A stretch of 64,000 nucleotides of DNA from assembly GCF_022760965.1 (NCBI RefSeq), contig NZ_JAKVIJ010000001.1, forward strand, positions 1 to 64,000. The letters run 5' to 3'. Positions 25,029 through 33,625 of this stretch are shown here, one piece after another. The stretch is from Simplicispira sedimenti. GTDB taxonomy: Bacteria; Pseudomonadota; Gammaproteobacteria; Burkholderiales; Burkholderiaceae_C. Numbering within the stretch: the stretch's first letter is position 1; the number at the start of each line of letters is the position of its first letter. A model generated the notes under the pieces. It ran no database searches. It was not told the DNA's origin and saw only the letters and a list, made by a program, of their open reading frames with translations. The position numbers were made by a program, and so were the translations under genes.

Positions 25029-25952
25029 ATGAACCTCCCGTCCAACCCCACCGCCCTGCACACCTCTGCCCTCAGCTCCCTGCCCCTGCTGGCGCGCGGC
25101 AAGGTGCGCGACAACTACGCCGTGGGCACCGACCGCATCCTGATGGTGGCCAGCGACCGCATTTCGGCGTTCGATGTGATCATGGGTGAGCCCATTCCGG
25201 GCAAGGGTGAGCTGCTGACCCAGATGGCGCTGTTCTGGTTCGACAAGCTGGGCCACCTGTGCCCCAACCACCTGACCGGCGAAGCCCCCGAGAGCGTGGT
25301 CAGCCCAGCCGAGGCAGCGCAGGTGCGTGGCCGCTCCATGCTGGTGCAGCGCCTGCAGCCCATTCCGGTGGAAGCCGTGGTGCGCGGCTACCTGGCCGGC
25401 AGCGGCTGGAAGGAGTACCAGGAGAGCCAGTCCGTGTGCGGCGTGCCCCTGCCCGCAGGCCTGACCAACGCAGCCAAGCTGCCCAGCCCCATCTATACCC
25501 CAGCGGCCAAGGCCGCCGTGGGTGAGCACGACGAGAACATCACCTTCGAGCGCACGGTGGAGATGATCGGCCCCGAACTGGCCGCCAAGATCCGCGACGT
25601 GAGCATTGCCATCTACCAGGCCGCCGCAGACATCGCGCGGACCAAGGGCATGATCATTGCCGACACCAAGTTCGAGTTCGGCCTGGACCCACAGGGCCGC
25701 CTGGTGCTGATGGATGAAGTGCTGACCCCCGACAGCTCCCGCTACTGGCCCGTGGAAGGCTACGCAGAGGCCCTGGCCAAGGGCGAAAACCCACCCAGCT
25801 ACGACAAGCAGTTCCTGCGCGACTGGCTGGAGCAGGCCAAGGTCAACGGCAAGCCCTGGGACAAGACCGCCCCCGCGCCACGCCTGCCGCAGGAGGTCAT
25901 CGAAAAAACCGCGGCCAAGTACCGCGAAGCCCTGCAACGCCTGACGGGCTGA
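25029..25952 (+). CDS. purC: SAICAR synthase (phosphoribosylaminoimidazole-succinocarboxamide synthase)
   Basis: 307-residue enzyme joining aspartate to CAIR with ATP in purine synthesis. The motifs GKVRDNYAVGTDRILMVASDRISAFDV, RGYLAGSGWKEYQ and the C-terminal VLMDEVLTPDSSRYWP are diagnostic, the last being the SAICAR synthetase signature. Length matches the longer PurC form common in betaproteobacteria. purE and purK, encoding the preceding step, lie 2.2 kb downstream on the same strand, with three unrelated genes between. Confidence 0.96.
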   Translation: MNLPSNPTALHTSALSSLPLLARGKVRDNYAVGTDRILMVASDRISAFDVIMGEPIPGKGELLTQMALFWFDKLGHLCPNHLTGEAPESVVSPAEAAQVRGRSMLVQRLQPIPVEAVVRGYLAGSGWKEYQESQSVCGVPLPAGLTNAAKLPSPIYTPAAKAAVGEHDENITFERTVEMIGPELAAKIRDVSIAIYQAAADIARTKGMIIADTKFEFGLDPQGRLVLMDEVLTPDSSRYWPVEGYAEALAKGENPPSYDKQFLRDWLEQAKVNGKPWDKTAPAPRLPQEVIEKTAAKYREALQRLTG

Positions 25953-26058
25953 TGCCCCTGGCACCGCCCGGCCGGGCGATGTAGTAACCGGCTAACACCA
26001 CAGATCGCGCCTGCGCCGCAAGAATGCGGACTCCTCTATCCAACCCCAGGAGACACGC

Positions 26059-26640
26059 ATGGCCGGAAAAAAGATTCTGATGATCTGTGGCGATTACTGC
26101 GAGGACTACGAGACCATGGTGCCCTTCCAGGCACTGCTGGCCGTGGGCCACCAGGTGCACGCCGTGTGCCCCGACAAGAAGGCGGGCGAGCAGATCAAGA
26201 CCGCCATCCACGACTTCGAGGGTGCCCAGACCTACAGCGAGAAGCCGGGGCACCATTTCACGCTCAACGCCAGCTTTGCCGAAGTGCGGCCCCAGGACTA
26301 CGATGCCTTGGTGCTGCCCGGCGGGCGCGGACCAGAGTACCTGCGCACCTACCCCGCCGTGGTGGCTGCCGTGCGCCACTTTTTCGAGGCCGACAAGCCC
26401 GTGGCGGCCATCTGCCACGCGGCGCAGCTCCTGGCGGGCGCGGGCGTGCTCCAGGGCCGCAGTTGCTCGGCCTACCCGGCCTGCCGTGCCGAGGTGGAAC
26501 TGGCCGGTGGCCGGTATGCCGACATCGCGGTGGACAAGGCCCACACCGACGGCAAGCTCGTGACTGCCCCGGCCTGGCCCGCGCACCCGGACTGGATTGC
26601 GCAGTTCCTGGCCGTGCTGGGTACGCGCATCACGCACTGA
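26059..26640 (+). CDS. DJ-1/PfpI family protein
   Basis: 193-residue member of the class I glutamine-amidotransferase-like DJ-1/PfpI superfamily, starting MAGKKILMICGDYCEDYETM after CCCCAGGAGACACGC. The reactive cysteine lies in the nucleophile elbow AAICHAAQLLAGAG, with Glu16 near the N-terminus. Members act as glyoxalases, deglycases, chaperones or rarely proteases; the Cys-His pair favours a PfpI/YhbO-like oxidative or carbonyl stress role. It follows purC by 106 bases, probably with its own promoter. Confidence 0.8.
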   Translation: MAGKKILMICGDYCEDYETMVPFQALLAVGHQVHAVCPDKKAGEQIKTAIHDFEGAQTYSEKPGHHFTLNASFAEVRPQDYDALVLPGGRGPEYLRTYPAVVAAVRHFFEADKPVAAICHAAQLLAGAGVLQGRSCSAYPACRAEVELAGGRYADIAVDKAHTDGKLVTAPAWPAHPDWIAQFLAVLGTRITH

Positions 26641-26722
26641 GTCCTCCGGGCTTGCCCGCTTGCACGCCCCTGTACGGGCGCGCAAGATGGCGGCTGCTTT
26701 CAGCCCCCTGGAGATACCCGCC

Positions 26723-27103
26723 ATGTGCCAGGTCTTTATCAGTGCCGACCCCGCCCTGTACAGTTGCCGTGCCCGTTCGGTACGGCTGCATGGGGTGGCC
26801 ACCAGCATCCGGCTGGAGAACCTGTTCTGGCAGGTGCTGGAAGAGATTGCCGCGCGCGACGGCATGGGTGTACCCCAGTTGTGCGCGCGGCTGCACGACG
26901 AACTGCTGGCCGAGCGCGGCAGCGTGGACAACTTTGCGTCGTTTCTGCGCGTGTGCTGCGGGCGCTATCTGGCGCTGCAGCTCTCGGGCGGGATTCCGCA
27001 GGACCGATCCATCCCCATCCGCAGCCTCAACCCCAGTCGGGTGCTGGCTACGGAGGGCGTGCCCGCCGCGCAGCCTGTGGTGCAGTCACGCCGGGCTGCG
27101 TGA
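26723..27103 (+). CDS. Ribbon-helix-helix domain protein
   Basis: 126-residue protein with a central region of about 60 residues (SIRLENLFWQVLEEIAARDG, then FASFLRVCCGRYLALQLSGG) that matches the bacterial ribbon-helix-helix domain related to arylsulfate sulfotransferase-linked regulators. GGAG lies a few bases before the ATG at 26723; the longer open frame upstream lacks homology. A DNA-binding regulator is inferred from the fold. It is convergent with cnoX and only 13 bases from it. No target site was identified. Confidence 0.65.
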   Translation: MCQVFISADPALYSCRARSVRLHGVATSIRLENLFWQVLEEIAARDGMGVPQLCARLHDELLAERGSVDNFASFLRVCCGRYLALQLSGGIPQDRSIPIRSLNPSRVLATEGVPAAQPVVQSRRAA

Positions 27104-27116
27104 AGGCGGCAGGCGT

Positions 27117-28025
27117 TCAGCTCAGCACCACCGAACTCAAGCGCCGGCGGTAGCTGGCCACCACGGGGTCTTCGGGCGGGATCTGGCCTTCGGCGACCTT
27201 GGGCTTGGGCGGCTCGATGATTTCCAGGATGGAGACATACGTCTTGCGCGCAGCCTCGTCGTTCCAGCCCTTGTCGCGCATGAGGATTTCAAGCAACTCG
27301 TCCATGGCCTCCGTCCAGCGCTGGTGGGCCATCAGCCAGCGTGCGCGGCCCAAGCGCGCTTCAAAGTCACGCCGGTTGGCAGCAATCTTTGCATCAAACT
27401 CGGCGATGGCGCCTTCTGGATTTGCGCCAATAGCTACAAAATCTATAGCATCCATCCACACCTTGAGCGCCCCCAGGCGGCGCGAGCCAGCGGCCTTGGC
27501 GATGACCGGAGCGAAGGCCACCTTGGCATCATCGTCGCGACCCAGTTGCAGCAGCAGCTTGACGTAGTCGAAGCGCGCATCGTCGTTGGCCGGGTCGGTG
27601 GCCACCGCGTGCTGGAGCTTTTCGAGTGCGGCATCGGTGTCGCCGCTGGCCAGAGCATCCTGGGCTTCCTCTTCCTCGGCTTCAGCGAGGGCTTCTTCGG
27701 CGCTGGGCACGTGGCGATCCAGAAACTCGCGCACCTTGCCCTCGGGCAGCGCGCCCGTGAAACCATCCACGGGCTGACCGTTCATCAGCAGCACGCAGGT
27801 GGGGATGCTGCGAATGCCGAACATGGCGGCAATTTGCTGCTCGGTATCGGAGTTGATCTTGGCCAGCACAAAACGGCCTGCGTACTCGGTTTCCAGCTTT
27901 TCGAGCACGGGCCCCAGGGTCTTGCACGGGCCGCACCAGGGCGCCCAGAAATCCACCAGCACGGGCACGTTCATGGAGGCAGCGATGACCTCGGCTTCAA
28001 AGTTTTCTACGGTGATGTCGATCAT
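27117..28025 (-). CDS. cnoX: Chaperedoxin CnoX (thioredoxin-TPR protein)
   Basis: 302-residue cytoplasmic protein with an N-terminal thioredoxin domain (active site WCGPC, Cys31 and Cys34) and a C-terminal tetratricopeptide-like domain. YbbN/CnoX holds unfolding proteins under oxidative stress and hands them to GroEL. E. coli CnoX has lost the CxxC pair, whereas this one keeps it and could be a redox-active form. The ATG at 28025 is used; one eight codons upstream is less likely. Residues about 192-208 are encoded by a copy of the dispersed repeat. Confidence 0.85.
   Translation of the reverse strand: MIDITVENFEAEVIAASMNVPVLVDFWAPWCGPCKTLGPVLEKLETEYAGRFVLAKINSDTEQQIAAMFGIRSIPTCVLLMNGQPVDGFTGALPEGKVREFLDRHVPSAEEALAEAEEEEAQDALASGDTDAALEKLQHAVATDPANDDARFDYVKLLLQLGRDDDAKVAFAPVIAKAAGSRRLGALKVWMDAIDFVAIGANPEGAIAEFDAKIAANRRDFEARLGRARWLMAHQRWTEAMDELLEILMRDKGWNDEAARKTYVSILEIIEPPKPKVAEGQIPPEDPVVASYRRRLSSVVLS
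27405..27449 (-). repeat. Dispersed repeat, copy inside cnoX
   Basis: Read on the minus strand: GCTATAGATTTTGTAGC, TATTGGCGCAAATCC, AGAAGGCGCCA. It is in frame with cnoX and encodes AIDFVAIGANPEGA. The core keeps a GCTA...TAGC palindrome, and the local bases are visibly more AT-rich than the surrounding gene. Confidence 0.5.
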
Positions 28026-28123
28026 GTGGCAATGGCCCTTCCCCGGCACCGGGTGGCAAAAAGTAAAATCGTGGGTTCACACTCTGCAACAGGCGGCCAG
28101 CGCGGCGCTCTGCACCTCACACT

Positions 28124-28618
28124 ATGACACCCATCCAGATCGGTGTGGTCATGGGCTCCAGCAGCGACTGGGACACCATGCAGCACGCAGTCGAGATTCT
28201 CCAGCAATTTGGCATCGCGCATGAGGCCCGGGTGGTCTCGGCTCACCGCATGCCCGACGACATGTTCGCCTACGCCGAGGCCGCCGCCGGCAGAGGCCTC
28301 AAGGCGATCATCGCGGGCGCGGGTGGTGCGGCCCATCTGCCGGGCATGATCGCGGCCAAGACCCCCGTGCCCGTGCTGGGCGTGCCGGTGGCCAGCCGCC
28401 ACCTGCAGGGCGTGGATTCGCTGCACAGCATCGTGCAGATGCCCAAGGGCATCCCCGTGGCCACCTTCGCCATCGGCACGGCGGGCGCGGCCAACGCGGC
28501 GCTGTTCGCCGTGGCGCTGCTGGCCAACGAGAACCCCACGCTGCGCCAGCGGCTCGAAGCCTTCCGCGCCGCCCAGACCGAGGTGGCGCGCAACATGACC
28601 TTGCCGCCCGCCGCATGA
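28124..28618 (+). CDS. purE: N5-carboxyaminoimidazole ribonucleotide mutase
   Basis: 164-residue class I PurE converting N5-CAIR to CAIR. The start IGVVMGSSSDWDTM, VVSAHRMPDDMFAY and GAGGAAHLPGMIA are the family signatures, including the SAHR catalytic histidine. Overlaps purK by ATGA at 28615..28618, so the two enzymes of the step are translationally coupled. Divergent from cnoX across 98 bases. Confidence 0.96.
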   Translation: MTPIQIGVVMGSSSDWDTMQHAVEILQQFGIAHEARVVSAHRMPDDMFAYAEAAAGRGLKAIIAGAGGAAHLPGMIAAKTPVPVLGVPVASRHLQGVDSLHSIVQMPKGIPVATFAIGTAGAANAALFAVALLANENPTLRQRLEAFRAAQTEVARNMTLPPAA

Positions 28619-29787
28619 CCACCCACCCCGTCCGCACCCTCCTCCCCGGCAGCACGCTCGGCGTGCTCGGCGGCGGCCAGCTCGGCCGCATGTTCGTGCA
28701 TGCGGCGCAGGCCATGGGCTACTTCACGGCCGTGCTCGACGCCGACCCGGAAAGCCCCGCCGGCCTGGTGAGCCACCACCACATCCAGACCGGCTACGAA
28801 GACCCCGACGGCCTGGCGCGGCTGGCGGCGCTGAGCGACGCCGTCACCACCGAGTTCGAGAACGTGCCCGCCGTCTCCCTGGCCGCACTGGCCGGGCAGT
28901 GCCCCGTGGCCCCGGCCGCGCGCGCCGTGGCCGTGGCGCAGGACCGCGCCCAGGAAAAGGCCCATTTCGTGCGCTGCGGCGTGCCCTGCGCACCCTATGC
29001 GGTGATCGAGACGGCCGAACAACTGGCCGCCGTGCCTGCCGATCTGCTGCCCGGGATTCTGAAAACCGCCCGCCTGGGCTACGACGGCAAGGGCCAGGTG
29101 CGCGTGAAGACCGCCGCCGAGCTGGCCGCTGCCTGGGCATCGGTCGGCTCCGTGCCTTGCGTGCTCGAAAAAATGCTGCCGCTGCAGCTCGAATGCTCGG
29201 TGATCGTGGCGCGCGGCGCCGACGGCGCCACCGTGCACCTGCCGGTGCAGCGCAATTTGCACCGCGACGGCATCCTGGCCGTGACCGAAGTTTATGAAGA
29301 AAATCTGCCTCCAGCGCTTGCCAGTCAAGCGGTAGGTGCTGCGATTTCCATAGCGCAAGGCCTCGATTACGTGGGCGTGCTGTGCGTGGAGTTCTTCGTG
29401 CTGCAGGACAACAGCCTGGTGGTCAATGAGATCGCGCCGCGCCCGCACAACAGCGGCCACTACAGCCAGAACGCCTGCGACGTCTCGCAGTTCGAGCTGC
29501 AGGTGCGCACCATGGCCGGCCTTCCACTGACGCAGCCGCGCCAGCACAGCGCCGCCGTCATGCTCAACCTGCTGGGCGACCTGTGGTTCGCCCGCGGCGA
29601 GACGGCGCAAACGCCGCCCTGGGCCGAGGTGCTGGCCTTGCCCGGCACGCACCTGCACCTGTACGGCAAGACGCTGGCCAAGCATGGCCGCAAGATGGGG
29701 CACCTGAATATCACCGCCCCCACGGCACCGCAGGCGCGCGCCACGGCGCTGCAGGCGGCCGCCATCCTGGGCATCGCGCCTTTCTGA
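28615..29787 (+). CDS. purK: N5-carboxyaminoimidazole ribonucleotide synthase
   Basis: 390-residue ATP-grasp enzyme making N5-CAIR from AIR, bicarbonate and ATP. GVLGGGQLGRMFVHAAQ is the nucleotide-binding start, KTARLGYDGKGQ the ATP loop and VVNEIAPRPHNSGHY the metal site. Residues about 227-247 (within LPPALASQAVGAAISIAQG) are encoded by repeat-like DNA with AT-ending codons including a rare ATA, unlike the rest of the gene. tsaC follows 8 bases after the stop. Confidence 0.96.
   Translation: MTTHPVRTLLPGSTLGVLGGGQLGRMFVHAAQAMGYFTAVLDADPESPAGLVSHHHIQTGYEDPDGLARLAALSDAVTTEFENVPAVSLAALAGQCPVAPAARAVAVAQDRAQEKAHFVRCGVPCAPYAVIETAEQLAAVPADLLPGILKTARLGYDGKGQVRVKTAAELAAAWASVGSVPCVLEKMLPLQLECSVIVARGADGATVHLPVQRNLHRDGILAVTEVYEENLPPALASQAVGAAISIAQGLDYVGVLCVEFFVLQDNSLVVNEIAPRPHNSGHYSQNACDVSQFELQVRTMAGLPLTQPRQHSAAVMLNLLGDLWFARGETAQTPPWAEVLALPGTHLHLYGKTLAKHGRKMGHLNITAPTAPQARATALQAAAILGIAPF
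29295..29354 (-). repeat. Dispersed repeat-like segment inside purK
   Basis: Read on the minus strand: GCTATGGAAATCGCAGC, CGCTTGACTGG, CAAGCGCTGGAGGC, AGATTTTCTTCATA. This matches the block order of the intergenic repeats while being antisense to purK. The protein it encodes is still colinear with ordinary PurK, so convergence or gene conversion are both possible. Confidence 0.4.
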
Positions 29788-29795
29788 GCCGCCCC

Positions 29796-30812
29796 ATGAT
29801 CCTCGACGGCAACGATCCCTCGGCCATCGCCGCTGCGGCACGCGCGCTGCGCGGCGGCGCGTTGCTGGGCCTGCCCACCGAAACGGTGTACGGACTGGCG
29901 GCCGACGCCAGCAGCGACGCCGCCGTGGCGCAGATCTTCGCCGCCAAGGGTAGGCCCAGCGACCACCCGCTGATCGTGCACGTGGCCGACGCATCGGGCA
30001 TCACGCACTTCGCGCGCGAGGTGCCGGCCTTCGCCCAGGCCCTGGTCGATGCGTTCTGGCCCGGCCCGCTGACGCTCATCCTGCCGCGCTTAAGTGGCGT
30101 GGCAACGGCCGCCACCGGCGGCCAGGACAGCGTGGGCCTGCGCTGCCCGGCCCACCCCGTGGCCCATGCCGTGCTGCAGGCCTGCGCCGCGCCCGGCGAC
30201 GGCCCCGAGTTCGGCGGCCCGCCCGTGTGGGGCCTGGCCGCACCCAGCGCCAACCGGTTCGGCCGCGTGAGCCCGACCACGGCCTTGCATGTGCAGGACG
30301 AACTGGGCGAGGCCCTGCTGGTGCTCGACGGCGGCCCCTGCGGCGTGGGCATCGAATCGACCATCGTCGATTGCACGCGCGGCGTGCCCGTGCTGCTGCG
30401 CCCCGGCGCCATCACGCGCACCCAGATCGCGGCCGCCTGCGGCATCGAACCGCTATCAAAAGAAGAGCTCCCCGCGCTGACACCACGGGCCTCAGGCACG
30501 CTAGAAGCCCATTACGCGCCGAACGCCAAGGTGCGCCTCATGGATGCCAAGGCGCTGCAGACGGGTCTGGACCTGCTCGGCGCCGAGGCCGCGCACCTGG
30601 CGGTGTATGCGCGCGCTCCGCTGCGCAGCGCGTCGCCGCAGGTGCTGCTGCGGCGCATGCCCGACGACGCCGAGGCCACGGCCCAGCAGCTGTTTGCCGC
30701 GCTGCGCAGTTTCGACGACGCCGGTGCACGGCTCATCTGGATCGAGACACCGCCCGACACCCCCGACTGGGAAGGTGTGCGCGACCGCCTGCAACGTGCC
30801 GCCGCGGCCTGA
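29796..30812 (+). CDS. tsaC: Threonylcarbamoyl-AMP synthase (Sua5/YrdC family)
   Basis: 338-residue enzyme making threonylcarbamoyl-AMP from threonine, bicarbonate and ATP for the t6A modification of tRNA. The YrdC domain shows GLPTETVYGLAADAS, IFAAKGRPSDHPLIVH, WPGPLTLIL and APSANRFGRVSPT. A C-terminal Sua5 domain (SGTLEAHYAPNAKVRLMD) makes this the long form. The linker between the domains, about residues 219-239, is encoded by a repeat copy. The partner gene tsaB is at 39.7 kb. Confidence 0.93.
   Translation: MILDGNDPSAIAAAARALRGGALLGLPTETVYGLAADASSDAAVAQIFAAKGRPSDHPLIVHVADASGITHFAREVPAFAQALVDAFWPGPLTLILPRLSGVATAATGGQDSVGLRCPAHPVAHAVLQACAAPGDGPEFGGPPVWGLAAPSANRFGRVSPTTALHVQDELGEALLVLDGGPCGVGIESTIVDCTRGVPVLLRPGAITRTQIAAACGIEPLSKEELPALTPRASGTLEAHYAPNAKVRLMDAKALQTGLDLLGAEAAHLAVYARAPLRSASPQVLLRRMPDDAEATAQQLFAALRSFDDAGARLIWIETPPDTPDWEGVRDRLQRAAAA
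30452..30513 (+). repeat. Dispersed repeat, copy inside tsaC
   Basis: GCTATCAAAAGAAGAGCT, CCCCGCGCTGACACC, ACGGGC, CACGCTAGAAGCCCATTA follows the block order of the intergenic copies in the sense direction. It encodes the interdomain linker of TsaC, a place tolerant of inserted residues. Confidence 0.5.
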
Positions 30813-30866
30813 GGCCCGGCGCCACGCCACTCGTTAAACTACCGAACCCTTACCGGAGAACACAAC

Positions 30867-31820
30867 ATGGCAGCAAATTGGATGCGCCGCACCGCCTTGG
30901 TCGCCGCATGTGCGTCGGCAATGCTTCTGGCGGCCTGCGGCTCCAGCACCACGGAGTCGGCGATCACGCCCAACCGTTTCATTGCCTTTGGCGACGCCTT
31001 CAGCGATGCGGGGCAAACGGGCTCGCGCTACACCGTCAACAACGGCACGGTGAACAACTGGACGGTCCAGCTCGCTTCGCGCTACGGCAAGACCGTTGCC
31101 CCGGTTTCCACAGGCGGCCTGAGCTATGCCCAGGGCAATGCACGCGTCTCCAGCAAGCCCGATGCCGCGGGCAACGCGAGCACCCCGACCATCACCGAGC
31201 AAATCGACAGCTTTCTGGCAAGCAAGGCTTTTGAGCCCAACGACATCGCCGTGGTCAACGGCGGCATCAGCGACCTGATCGTCGGCATGGCCGCCGTGCA
31301 GGCGGGCACGCTCAGCAGCGCCGATTTCGTGGCGCAGGCCAAACAGAGCGGCCAGGCCCTGGCGGCACAGGTGCGCAGGCTCGTGAATGCCGGAGCCCCC
31401 CACGTGGTGGTGGCCGGCACCTACGATCTGAGCAAAACGCCTTGGGCGGTCAGCATCAAGCAGGAATCGCTGCTGGCCGATGCCAGCCTGCGCTTCAATG
31501 AAGGGCTGCTGATTGCCCTCAACGACCTGGGCAACAAGGTGCTGTACGTGGATGCGGCGTACTACGTCAACCTCTACACGTCGGTGCCGGGGGCCTATTT
31601 TTTCACCAACGCCGCCGACCCGGTGTGCACATCGGTGGACGCAGGCAATGGCATTGGCATCGGTACCGGCCAGGTGAACTCGGCACTGTGCACCGCTTCC
31701 ACCCTGGTGTCCGGCGCCAACGTGGACGCCTATGTGTTTGCCGACAAGGTGTATCTCAGCCCATCGGCCCATCGCCAGTTTGGCAATTACGCCTACGACA
31801 AGTTGCGCGCCCGCTGGTAG
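30867..31820 (+). CDS. GDSL-fold lipoprotein with degenerate active site
   Basis: 317-residue secreted lipoprotein (signal peptide, lipobox LAAC with Cys24). The fold is that of SGNH/GDSL hydrolases: block I is FGDAFSDAG (41-49), block III NGGISDL (131-137), block V ADKVYLSPSAHRQF (about 292-305). In active members these read FGDSLSDxG, GxNDL and DxxHPT: here the nucleophile Ser is Ala44, the oxyanion Asn is Ser135 and the catalytic His is Tyr296. Hydrolysis is therefore unlikely and a binding or structural role is inferred. A bidirectional terminator separates it from the convergent lipase-like gene. Confidence 0.8.
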   Translation: MAANWMRRTALVAACASAMLLAACGSSTTESAITPNRFIAFGDAFSDAGQTGSRYTVNNGTVNNWTVQLASRYGKTVAPVSTGGLSYAQGNARVSSKPDAAGNASTPTITEQIDSFLASKAFEPNDIAVVNGGISDLIVGMAAVQAGTLSSADFVAQAKQSGQALAAQVRRLVNAGAPHVVVAGTYDLSKTPWAVSIKQESLLADASLRFNEGLLIALNDLGNKVLYVDAAYYVNLYTSVPGAYFFTNAADPVCTSVDAGNGIGIGTGQVNSALCTASTLVSGANVDAYVFADKVYLSPSAHRQFGNYAYDKLRARW

Positions 31821-31866
31821 CCCGGCGACCCTCCGCTCCACCGGCGGAGACAGACTCCCAAACAAA

Positions 31867-31894
31867 ACGCCCCGGCCAAGGCCGGGGCGTTTTT
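31867..31894. terminator. Bidirectional intrinsic terminator
   Basis: ACGCCCCGGC-CAAG-GCCGGGGCGT followed by TTTT on the plus strand and preceded by AAA, which gives a short T run on the minus strand. It sits between two convergent stops (31820 and 31917) and can serve both genes. Confidence 0.85.
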
Positions 31895-31916
31895 CATGGT
31901 GCCTGCGTGTCCGCAG

Positions 31917-33218
31917 TCACTTCACTGCATCGAACAGGCCTCGCGCCTGGGCATGGCAGAACGGCGGCGTGTACGTGCCGTGGTACGAGCCGTAATACGT
32001 GGCAAAGGCGGCCGAGGTGGGATCGGTCGGGGCCTTGCCGCCGGGGCCATAAGTGGCCTGGATCATTGGATCCACATCCACCGAGCTGACGTTCTTCAAG
32101 CCACGGCTATCGAAATCTGCCTTCATCACCACCTGGTGTACGGCAGGAGGTACGGTCGGATCGCCCGCACCGCCACACAGCAGCACCTGCGCCTTGGGGT
32201 TCCAGCCCAGCAGGTCGTTCTTCTTGGCGGCTACCGCCAGAGGATGGGTGCTGCTGGTGCGCGCACCTTCCAGAAACTCGGATTGGAACAGTGCATCGCG
32301 CGCCTGGTTGGGCGTGCCGCTGGGGAGCGTACCGGTGGTCAGCAAGGTGGTGTAGTTGAGCGTGGGGTTGGGCAGCAGGTTCTCGATGTAGTTCGAATAC
32401 GGCGCCTTGAACACGGTCTTGACGTCCGTGTACACCGTGCCATAGACCTTTTGCCACGCGGTGACGAGATAGGGCACAAAGAACTGGAAGCCCGCGATCG
32501 CATCGGGCAATTTGAGCGATCCCGACAGGTTGTAGGGACCCGACAGGTGGGCGCCAGCAACCACGTTGAATTCCGTGGGGTGGTCGCGCTCGGCGGCACG
32601 TTGCGCCGCCATGGACGCATGCCCCCCCTGCGAATACCCCGTGAACATGACCTTGCCCGACAACGTGGCGCCGACCGCGCCCGCAGCGTTGCGCGCGGCA
32701 CGCACCGAGTCGATGACGGTGGTGGCTTCGGAATCGGCATGCAGATAGGGGTGGTAGGTGTACTGCGACTTGGCGAAACCCAGGTAGTCGGAAGCCACCA
32801 CGGCATAGCCCTGGGCCGCGTACATGGCCGCCAGCAGGAAGGTTTCCTTGTCCTGCGGGTTGGCCAGGGTGCGGGGCTTCTCCAGATCGGTTCCCTTGGC
32901 ATAGGCCACGAGTGCAGCGGGCGCCGTACAGGCCGCTCCGGCAGGCACCAGCATCACGCCTGAGGCGTTGCTGCTGTCGTTGCCCTTGGCGCCCACGGTG
33001 TTGTAGTTGAGTGCCACCACCTTGACGTCGCACTTGGCCTGGCCACTGAGCGCCTGCAGGCCACTGGCGGCCGTCGCTGCATTGATCTGTGCGGCACTCA
33101 GCGTGGTCACCACAACGGGCGTATCGATGAGCGAGCCCCGCACAGGATCGTCGGACCCGCCACAGGCCACCAGCAACAGGGCCGCACCAGCCACACAGGA
33201 GAGACGGAAAGCATTCAT
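31917..33218 (-). CDS. Lipase-like alpha/beta-hydrolase lipoprotein
   Basis: 433-residue lipoprotein: signal peptide with lipobox LLVAC (Cys19), a linker, then an alpha/beta-hydrolase domain with nucleophile elbow GYSQGG (Ser196). The motif YAAQGYAVVASDYLGFAKSQ precedes it and CGGAGDPTVPP (acid residue) and GSYHGTYTPPF (His) follow, giving a full triad. It resembles secretory lipases and poorly characterised bacterial esterases of the cell surface. A paralogue lies at 37886..39371 on the same strand. AGAGG precedes the ATG at 33218. Substrate unknown; ester or lipid hydrolysis is inferred. Confidence 0.8.
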   Translation of the reverse strand: MNAFRLSCVAGAALLLVACGGSDDPVRGSLIDTPVVVTTLSAAQINAATAASGLQALSGQAKCDVKVVALNYNTVGAKGNDSSNASGVMLVPAGAACTAPAALVAYAKGTDLEKPRTLANPQDKETFLLAAMYAAQGYAVVASDYLGFAKSQYTYHPYLHADSEATTVIDSVRAARNAAGAVGATLSGKVMFTGYSQGGHASMAAQRAAERDHPTEFNVVAGAHLSGPYNLSGSLKLPDAIAGFQFFVPYLVTAWQKVYGTVYTDVKTVFKAPYSNYIENLLPNPTLNYTTLLTTGTLPSGTPNQARDALFQSEFLEGARTSSTHPLAVAAKKNDLLGWNPKAQVLLCGGAGDPTVPPAVHQVVMKADFDSRGLKNVSSVDVDPMIQATYGPGGKAPTDPTSAAFATYYGSYHGTYTPPFCHAQARGLFDAVK

Positions 33219-33338
33219 GGATTGATACCTCTGGTCACAAAAGCCCGATGGTGCCCAGCCGCAGGAACTCGGACATCGGGAATTACGCGAACCTGGTCTC
33301 ACCAAAGACGCGTCTGCGACACATTTTTGACCCAAACC

Positions 33339-33602
33339 TCAACGGCTGCGCCCGTAACGCAGCTTCATGGCCAGAATGGCCGCCGCCAGGCACAGGGTGA
33401 CCGCGTTGGCCACCACAATGGGCCAGGCCCGCAGCGCCACGCCATAGGCCAGCCACAAGGCAACCCCCAGCGTGAATGCGCTGTACATACCCAGGGAGAT
33501 GCCGCGCACGTCGCGCGTACGGAAGGTGTGCAGTGCCTGCGGCACAAAGCTCAAGGTGGTCAGGCAAGCGGCCAGGTAGCCGATCCCGTCGATCCAGGGC
33601 AT
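33339..33602 (-). CDS. SemiSWEET sugar transporter
   Basis: 87-residue membrane protein with three predicted helices, a single MtN3/PQ-loop repeat. FVPQALHTFRTRDVRGISL carries the PQ motif that gives the family its fold. SemiSWEETs dimerise to move sugars down a gradient. Length is standard (85-95). It lies 24 bases after dacB on the same strand and may be cotranscribed with it. The sugar cannot be told from sequence. Confidence 0.88.
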   Translation of the reverse strand: MPWIDGIGYLAACLTTLSFVPQALHTFRTRDVRGISLGMYSAFTLGVALWLAYGVALRAWPIVVANAVTLCLAAAILAMKLRYGRSR

Positions 33603-33625
33603 GGTCAGAATGCAGCTTGGTGGTG

